Assembly (NCBI GenBank): GCA_012295275.1
Contig: CM022665.1
Span: forward strand, 6,635,976-6,699,975
Source: Chrysomallon squamiferum
Taxonomy: Eukaryota; Mollusca; Gastropoda; Neomphalida; Peltospiridae
Direction: 5' to 3'
DNA: 64,000 nucleotides
Shown: positions 58,201-64,000 of the stretch, in pieces
Position numbering within the stretch: position 1 is the first letter of the stretch
Layout of the letters: every line of letters begins with the position of its first letter
Notes under the pieces: model-generated
Told to the model about the DNA's origin: nothing
Database searches by the model: none
The model's input: the letters and a program-made list of their open reading frames with translations, nothing else
Translations under genes and position numbers: made by a program

Positions 58201-58806
58201 GTTTTGTTGTTTTTTTTTTTTTTTTTTATATATTTTATTCTATTTTTCTGTATTTCTTTATTCGGTTAAATTAATTTCTGATTATTATTTACTTCTTTAT
58301 TTTAATTAAGGATAGTTTTCAAAAACATAAAAATTTAGTTAAATTTTATAAGCCAAATAATGAATGAAATGCAATAAAAGATAATAATAATAACATAAAA
58401 TAACAACTGCAACAATAACAATGATTTATATATGTTTTGAGAACCTTAAAGACTCAGACAGAATTTTTTACAAATATATTTATTCTTTTATTTTCAAATG
58501 TATTCCCTCATTTTACTTTCCTTACGAAGTTTTGAACTTGTAATTAATATCTCATTTTGAAAATGGAAAACAAAAGAAAACAACTGAAAGGGAATTTTTT
58601 TTTTTTTGGTCTTTATACATCATCATTTTCACATACTAAAAATGCTTGATTAAAATACTTCTTCTTTTCATTTTATTTTAAAATTACAGCTTGGTGATCT
58701 TCAGAGTAGCTACAACTCTGCTAAGAGGTCAGTAGAAGTATACCCATCCCACACCGACAGCAAGGTTTTGTTAAAGCAACTGAAGCACCATTTCACTTTA
58801 CTGTGA
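39750..58806 (+). CDS. TTC8: tetratricopeptide repeat protein 8 (Bardet-Biedl syndrome 8), BBSome subunit
   Basis: Eleven coding exons: 39750-39851, 41272-41459, 41973-42132, 42693-42827, 43169-43254, 43812-44010, 44310-44449, 49034-49205, 49617-49739, 52049-52132 and 58690-58806. They join in frame to 501 residues, the length range of human TTC8 isoforms. TTC8 is a TPR subunit of the BBSome, the coat complex that moves membrane proteins in cilia. The N-terminal SYFRRRKYQKCLDIC is a TPR-like helix pair, followed by the BBS8 linker (ARPGTSL, SGRPGTMEQAIKTPRTA, SGRFVRLGTASML, PDGPFINLARLN) at about residues 70-170. TPR units from about 200 to 495 include FYSDQPEVALKFYRRLLQMG, NNLGLCCFYAQQYDM, GIGDTNLSYQCFRMAL and AEAYNNLGVLELKRGHVEQA. 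Similarity to the human protein is near-collinear over the full length. The start is the ATG that matches the family N-terminus; an overlapping out-of-frame ATG lies just upstream. Confidence 0.97.
39852..41271 (+). other. TTC8 intron 1
   Basis: This 1.4 kb intron holds the internally deleted Tigger-like copy at 40434-40882 and TA runs near 40109-40138 and 40887-40900. No other exon is visible. Confidence 0.6.
40434..40882 (+). mobile_element. internally deleted pogo/Tigger-like transposon copy B
   Basis: It begins CAGTGGTCTCTGTCAAAAC and runs collinear with the reverse complement of the right part of the 50430-51420 element. Shared words include CATATGCTGTTTTAG, TCCATGTTTAACATTGGTTG and AAGAACATCAGTGTATGAAA. 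Near 40850 it jumps to the GCATCTGGAT and AATAGATTAATA words from the opposite end, so most of the middle, including the transposase start, is missing. It fades into a TA run at about 40885. Confidence 0.75.
44185..44209. repeat. (GT)n microsatellite
   Basis: Twelve GT units in TTC8 intron 6. Confidence 0.95.
47659..47694. repeat. (CA)n microsatellite
   Basis: About 18 CA units; they account for the cysteine/valine and histidine/threonine repeat frames on the two strands. Confidence 0.95.
48442..48462. repeat. (GT)n microsatellite
   Basis: About ten GT units followed by an imperfect TG and TA/CA tail to about 48493. Confidence 0.9.
50187..50409. repeat. compound (CATA)n / (CA)n microsatellite
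   Basis: About 150 bases of CATA tetranucleotides with CACA interruptions, then GATA units, a (AC)n run at 50362-50389 and TATG units. It produces long repetitive open frames (Met-Tyr-Val-Cys on one strand, Thr-His-Tyr-Ile on the other) that are not genes. Confidence 0.95.
50430..51420 (+). mobile_element. degraded pogo/Tigger-like DNA transposon, copy A (991 bp, both ends)
   Basis: The left end is CAGTGGACTCAGTGAAAAC and the right end, reverse-complemented, AGTGGACTCTGTCAAAAC, an imperfect terminal inverted repeat of about 19 bases. TA-rich flanks suit a TA target. At 50907 an ATG opens a 30-codon remnant with the CENP-B/Tigger-type transposase start KVKLIEEFSSNP, broken by a stop at 50997-50999. 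Past the stop, shifted frames still give KFEMQ-like and VQNQHFGREK-like pieces, as in the HTH domain of this family. The DDE catalytic part is absent, so this is an internally deleted, decayed copy. Copies B and C are its relatives. Confidence 0.85.
52133..58689 (+). other. TTC8 intron 10, 6.6 kb
   Basis: This is the largest intron in the window. I see poly-T tracts (52146-52181, 55250-55277, 57630-57651), (TA)n at 52331-52356, poly-A at 57289-57310 and a G run at 56346-56355. No coding exon, RNA gene or recognisable transposon is visible on either strand. Confidence 0.6.
52146..52181. repeat. poly-T tract
   Basis: An uninterrupted run of 36 T, 13 bases after the exon 10 donor of TTC8. It has no target-site duplication that would mark a retroposon tail. 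Confidence 0.95.
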
Positions 58807-59014
58807 ATGATTTACTACCAACAAAACTCATCCTGCCAATTAATACTTTCGTCCAGTCTACAGAGCTAAATGGAACTTTTAAGTGTTTTATATGAACTGA
58901 ATCTACTACTGTTGCTTGTCTGCCAGTGTTGAGCCTCCAGTGAATCAGATAAACAGAAGAATGGACTTTTGTTTTACTACCACCATATTATCAAGATGAA
59001 AGATATATATATAT

Positions 59015-59020
59015 AATAAA
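59015..59020 (+). terminator. candidate poly(A) signal of TTC8
   Basis: AATAAA lies about 210 bases after the TTC8 stop, inside a TA-rich run. Another AATAAA-type word occurs near 59214. Confidence 0.5.
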
Positions 59021-61413
59021 TATATATATAATTGCATTCAATGTTTTTTTCTTTTTTTTTTTTTTTTTTGCATAACTCTAAAGTTCAGTTACAAACCACA
59101 GATCTTTTATTTAATTTAAAAGATATATAATAACTATTAAAAGGTCACTATTATTATTATTTTGCTGTGATATTTTCTGTAGCTTTTCTTTTATGATTAT
59201 TGTATTGAGAAGAATAAATATAATTAGAAGCATAAAAGCATTTATTTATAGAAATGTTTTTATCTACAAATCAGTACAAATATCGTACAAAAAACTTTAT
59301 TTGGTTTCAGCCTAGTATTAAAAAAATATATATGTATCAGTTAAATATATATGAATTATGAATGTCGAAATAAATGGAGGCATTTTTTCATTATACTTTT
59401 TGTTTACTGTATTATGTATAAACAATTGTTATTCTGTGAATAATATGTATTAAGTAACTATTCCATTTGTCCATCCGTCCAGTCTATTTGTTTGTTTTTA
59501 ATTAAAATGTTGTTTAAAGAAACTAATATTTTGAATGTACTTAAATGCACATGTACCTTTGTGATATTCTGAAAAAATTAAAATAGTCAGAAAAAAAAAA
59601 AGGAACATTTTGTTTTTATTTTATAATAATAATGAGACATATGAAAGTATGAGCAAGCATTACGTCTGAGGGATTCAACATAATTTAATTCTATAAAACC
59701 GTCTCACACTCAAACCACCAATGAAATTCTTTATTCATTATATCAAAAGTCACAAAGAAACCTGCTGCATGGCCACACAAAACATCCTAGAATAAAGGTA
59801 AAAGAAATTCAAGTTCAAAACAGATTCAAAAGCAGTAAGCTGGCAGTCATCTATACTTTCTGAAGTTGCTATCATGTACCATTTATAAGTTTATTTATGT
59901 TTAATATATTAAAAAGTGTGTTGGATGTGAATGTTGGTGGGTTTTCTTTCTTTTGGAATTTGTTTTGGTTTTTTGGTTTTTTCCAGTGGGAGTGTGTTTT
60001 TTCAGATAACTATTTCCAGTGAGCTTTGATAAGTCAGCATGTCTGACTGCTGGACTAATCATGAGATTGATAGGCATCAGTGATAATCAGTGAAAGCAGT
60101 TACTGCGAGAGTCTGTTGCCTAAAACAATTGAAATTAAATGTCATTTCTAGACCTCACTGTAATTCATTTATAATATGTCTCCTGAAATTTATAAGCTAA
60201 TCACTATAAAAGCATAAATCTCATAAATAAATAAAAAATGATAGTCTCTTAGATGAATGAAATTTTAAAGGGAAAAGCAGAGGCCTTGACAAATTATGAA
60301 AACATTTATTATTATTATAACATTAAACAAAAAAAAAAACTCTGTTAATTATATATATCCAATAATATATTTTAAGAAAACACTTTAATAAATATCTTTT
60401 TTATTATCTATAGTTGAACCTTGAATTTCAGATACTTAAATTCAAGTGCACTTTCTACTCATTAAGTGATGTCATTAAAACATTTACATGTCTTGTTTGA
60501 AACAACTTTTTATATGATAATGTTAAAGAACTGTGGAAAATATGCTAATAGATAATTTTGGGGGATGACAGGGTTGTTATTGTTATTGGGGATGGTAGTG
60601 TGCAATTAGGTTTACTTCGGGATTTCTCTGATTTTGTTTTTCAAACCTTTATTTAACGTTCAGAATTTCAAGTAGATTCCAAAAATTAATTCTTTGAATT
60701 ATGCACAAATAACTTAAATCATTTTAATGAACACTTGTCAGAAATGATAGACTGCTGTGATGATTGTGAGAAACTTTTGACTCTCTAGCTTTAAACCATG
60801 TTCTGAAGACTTCATTAGGCCACTGGTGGACACAGTGGACTTACATACAGCACTTAGCCAATTAATGAATCCATGTGCAACACTGATTTCATTAATGTTA
60901 ACTAAATAATTCTTTCATTCTTGATGTAATGGCAAGTGTCAGATATTACCATTGTCTGTAGAGAAGCTTTGGTTAAGAGGAGCTGATTTGCCAGACATTT
61001 CAAACAGATAAAAGCATCAGTACCAGTTTCTTCAAACTTCACCCTAAGTTTCTCCACTGTTTTTACTAAATCTGAGAGAGCAGCTTACCCATTACCCTCT
61101 GCCCCCCACCCCTACTTTATCACTGAGAGTAGAAAAATATTTGTCACATTTCCAGATCAAGGACTTGAGATATATCTATATCTTAAAAAGTCAAATTGGA
61201 TGCCACTGGGTGAATATTCACTGGTTAACTTATTTTATTTAAGTTTGCAGAAATGCAGATTTATATTTTCATAGTTATCAATCCCCATTTTATTTCCATT
61301 CATTCTTTCCTCACATCTGCCCATGCAGGTGCACTATAACTTGTTTAATAAAAGGCCATTGTAAATGCTTTCTTGTGCATAAGAAGGTGCACATAAAAAA
61401 TGCTTTTCTAATA

Positions 61414-61414
<1 letters not shown>

Positions 61415-61454
<40 letters not shown>
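61415..61454. repeat. (AAT)n microsatellite
   Basis: About 13 AAT units, uninterrupted. Confidence 0.95.
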
Positions 61455-61892
61455 TGGAATAAAACGAAATTTTATATTTTTTCTTTTGTTACTACTTTAG
61501 AATAAAAAAAGAAATTATATTCTGGGAGGGATAGCAGAGGTCCTCAGTAGATCGAAAATTCCCGAATCTATTCATCTAGAAATAAAAAGGAATTAGCCGA
61601 AAAAAAATAATAAATAAATTGGCCGTATTGTTTGATAAAATTATCCAGCAGTACTGCAAAGAAATTTCATAACATCAAATCAGTATGAATATTTTTCTTT
61701 CATCATTTTTATTGATTATGCAGTTGTCTGATGTATTACATAATCAAGTAATATAAAAAATGTTACGATAGTACTGGTATGAGGAAGACTATTCATTGTG
61801 ATAAACTATTGTTCATTCTAAACATTTACTTTTTCTATATTTTAAACATATTTTTTTATTATTATTATTTTATATGTGATTATATTTCTCTT

Positions 61893-61926
61893 CACACACA
61901 CACACCCACACACACACACACACACA
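61893..61926. repeat. (CA)n microsatellite
   Basis: About 17 CA units with one CC interruption. Confidence 0.9.
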
Positions 61927-62089
61927 AAGAAAAATATAATCATATCCGTAAAATATAATCAAATTAAATGAAACTAAAATCTTCTTTCAAAGTATTTTCA
62001 TCAATATCTGAAGCCATAAAAACTAAAGCTATCTGAAGCTAAAAATACAAATCAACGGCAAGATTTAATTATTTATTTTATTTATTTTT

Positions 62090-62210
62090 GTGTTTTCCTT
62101 GACGTCCGCTTTATTTTCCGCCACAAATACGTCATTTTAATGTACTATTCGCTTGGTAAGAGGAAGGACTAGAAGTACGGATGTTAATTCTAGACGGATA
62201 TCGATAAGCC
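62090..62210 (+). promoter_or_regulatory. possible promoter and non-coding first exon of a gene beyond the right edge
   Basis: A locally CpG-richer segment with CRE-like TGACGTCC at 62100-62107 and TACGTCA at 62128-62134, resembling the ACGT-rich words in the MUS81/TTC8 promoter. A good splice donor GGTAAGAGG follows at 62155-62163. No ATG-initiated conserved frame precedes it, so a 5' UTR exon is the most I can suggest. Confidence 0.3.
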
Positions 62211-62640
62211 TACATTTAAACATTTAAATACTATAACTGATTGAGAGATAGATAATTATGCAAAAAATAAAAAATCATTATACTAAAAATTGATTCTGCT
62301 TATTTCAGTATTTTTTCTTGTACATTAGAAATGGGATACAATAAGAATGAAAATTATTATAATTGTCCAAATACTGTTTAAAAAAAAAAAAAAGAGTAAA
62401 TTTTAGATTATCGTTCATTGTTATTTAATGTTATTTAATAAACTTTCTCTTGAGTGACCACATTCCTGTGTCAGCAACAAACGCCAACGAAAGTAAACAA
62501 GCAGTTGGTAACTTTACAATATATTTAATATGTATATAAAATTCATCATAGCAATTCATTAGGAACTGAAATAGATTTTATATAATTTAATTTGGGGTTA
62601 TGCTCTATTTTTGTTCTTTATTTCAGTGTCATTTATTTTT

Positions 62641-62675
<35 letters not shown>

Positions 62676-62677
62676 TA
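62641..62677. repeat. (TTTA)n microsatellite
   Basis: About nine TTTA units, followed by GTTTT repeats and a poly-T run to about 62736. Confidence 0.9.
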
Positions 62678-62829
62678 GGTTTGTTTTGTTTTGTTTGTTT
62701 GCTGGGTTTTGGGGTTTTTTTTTTTTTTTTTTTTTTGTAGCTGTTCTTTCTCTTATTTTTTGGTTTTTGTTGCCAATGTTTTGTATATTTAAAAAGAAGT
62801 TTAATTTGGTGTGCGTGGGGCGCGTTTTT

Positions 62830-62831
<2 letters not shown>

Positions 62832-62899
<68 letters not shown>
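62832..62899. repeat. (CT)n microsatellite
   Basis: Thirty-four uninterrupted CT units, the purest dinucleotide array in the window. It yields a Ser-Leu repeat frame that is not a gene. Confidence 0.97.
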
Positions 62900-62903
<4 letters not shown>

Positions 62904-63076
62904 CTTATCTAACTTTCAGACAGATTTTTTCTGAGTGCATACCTATTATATGAACTTAATATTATTTTTTGTAGTGGGCAAATGAATGAAATAGTTTCAC
63001 AGAAAGAAGAAATTTCCCATTCATTTGAATTATTTTAGAAAATTTAACCTTCTTATACCTGTTTCAAAAAAAAAAA

Positions 63077-63077
<1 letters not shown>

Positions 63078-63118
<41 letters not shown>

Positions 63119-63119
63119 T
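63078..63119. repeat. (AAT)n microsatellite
   Basis: About 14 AAT units preceded by a poly-A run of 13 and followed by degenerate AAT/TA repeats to about 63155. Confidence 0.95.
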
Positions 63120-64000
63120 AATAATTATAATAATAAATAAATAATATATATATATGTATGTATGATTCATTTAATAATTCTAAAATGACGTATCAATCAT
63201 TCATATGATCATTACACAATATTTTCTTGATAATAAATATTTATTTATTTATTATATGCAAATGTGGTTTGTGGACCCGTAAATAGTCACGTGGCTGGGG
63301 GTATTGTTTGAGTCGACTGTTATCTAAATTTTGGTAGAACTAATAGAAGTAGCGAAACTATATTTTGGGGGCCCTGAAGCTTGAACTGGGTAACCATTGC
63401 ATCTTCTTCAAGGACTTAATCCACGACAGATAATAATATATATATTTTTTTAATTTAGCCATGGCATCTCAGATTTGGATTAAAATTATGAAGCAACGTG
63501 AACTAAAGTTGCTTCGCGGTCCCCTCTGGTTTTAGGAGTCTTTGTTTATGTCTTTGTGCGCTTTTGTATGTGTGTGTGTGTGTTTGATATAAAAAAATCA
63601 ATGACAAAATATTTCGTTTATTCTAGCAGTAACAAGAATATATTACTATTATTGTTAATTCATTTAAAATATTTTATATATTCGAATCACAAGCATATTT
63701 AATATTTTAAAATATATATACTAATCTTTTTTTCTTCCTAATCGGGATCCCTCCCCCATTTTCAAAAGCATTTATAACAAAGTTACTAAGTTGGAAAATA
63801 CCCAACAATAATAATAACAGTAAGTAATCTTTTAGGTTGAATTTTACAAACCTACCATTATAAAATATCTTTAATGTTTGCTTTTGATTGAAAAAAATAA
63901 TAAATAAAATAAATACATTAAAATAAAATCCTTCAAAACATTTCATTTATTTATTAATATCTATATGATTTTATAACGTCTCCAAATCTTGTAGGCCTAA

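Larger units (their letters stand above)
58807..64000. other. 5.2 kb region downstream of TTC8, no coding gene seen
   Basis: It begins with the TTC8 3' UTR. The remainder is AT-rich with microsatellites at 61415-61454 (AAT), 61893-61926 (CA), 62641-62677 (TTTA), 62832-62899 (CT) and 63078-63119 (AAT). Two less AT-rich islands stand out: 62090-62210, which looks promoter-like, and 63240-63560, which I cannot classify. Open frames are short or made of repeats. Confidence 0.6.

Noticed and set aside
62611-62901. Open frame with Phe-rich start and Ser-Leu repeat end
   Set aside because: Composed of TTTA, poly-T and CT simple repeats.

Overview
The window is AT-rich animal nuclear DNA. It holds seven protein genes, all but the first complete, split into many short exons with canonical GT..AG introns full of poly-A/T runs and microsatellites. 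I read the exons directly by joining open segments at splice sites and checking that every junction keeps frame. The proteins are animal-type and intermediate between vertebrate and insect forms. A tRNA-derived SINE in one intron looks like the Meta-domain SINEs I know from molluscs, so a mollusc or another lophotrochozoan is my best guess. I cannot name the species.

Layout. 200-2039 (+): last four exons of an unrecognised serine-rich protein, entering from the left edge. 6893-12335 (-): LC3C-like autophagy protein. 12775-17715 (+): TAF1A, an RNA polymerase I SL1 subunit. 18575-23647 (-): eIF3 subunit k, with a one-base frameshift in exon 3. 23929-27486 (+): TTC9C-like TPR protein. 29320-38873 (-): MUS81 structure-specific endonuclease, 20 coding exons and much longer than the human protein. 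39750-58806 (+): TTC8/BBS8 of the BBSome, 11 coding exons with two introns of 4.6 and 6.6 kb. 58807-64000: no coding gene seen; it holds microsatellites and a possible promoter near 62.1 kb.

The gene order strictly alternates in strand. LC3C/TAF1A, EIF3K/TTC9C and MUS81/TTC8 form three head-to-head pairs with start codons separated by 439, 281 and 876 bp, and successive pairs meet tail to tail. The genes belong to unrelated pathways (autophagy, rRNA transcription, translation initiation, DNA repair, ciliary trafficking), so I read the arrangement as promoter sharing among housekeeping genes and not as a functional cluster.

Mobile DNA not marked by long ORFs: a degraded pogo/Tigger-like DNA transposon family with three related copies (50430-51420, 40434-40882, about 26620-27045), a separate short inverted-repeat element of pogo/Tigger type (31108-31380), a Meta-type SINE (35920-36081), and a possible hAT terminus (11181-11220).
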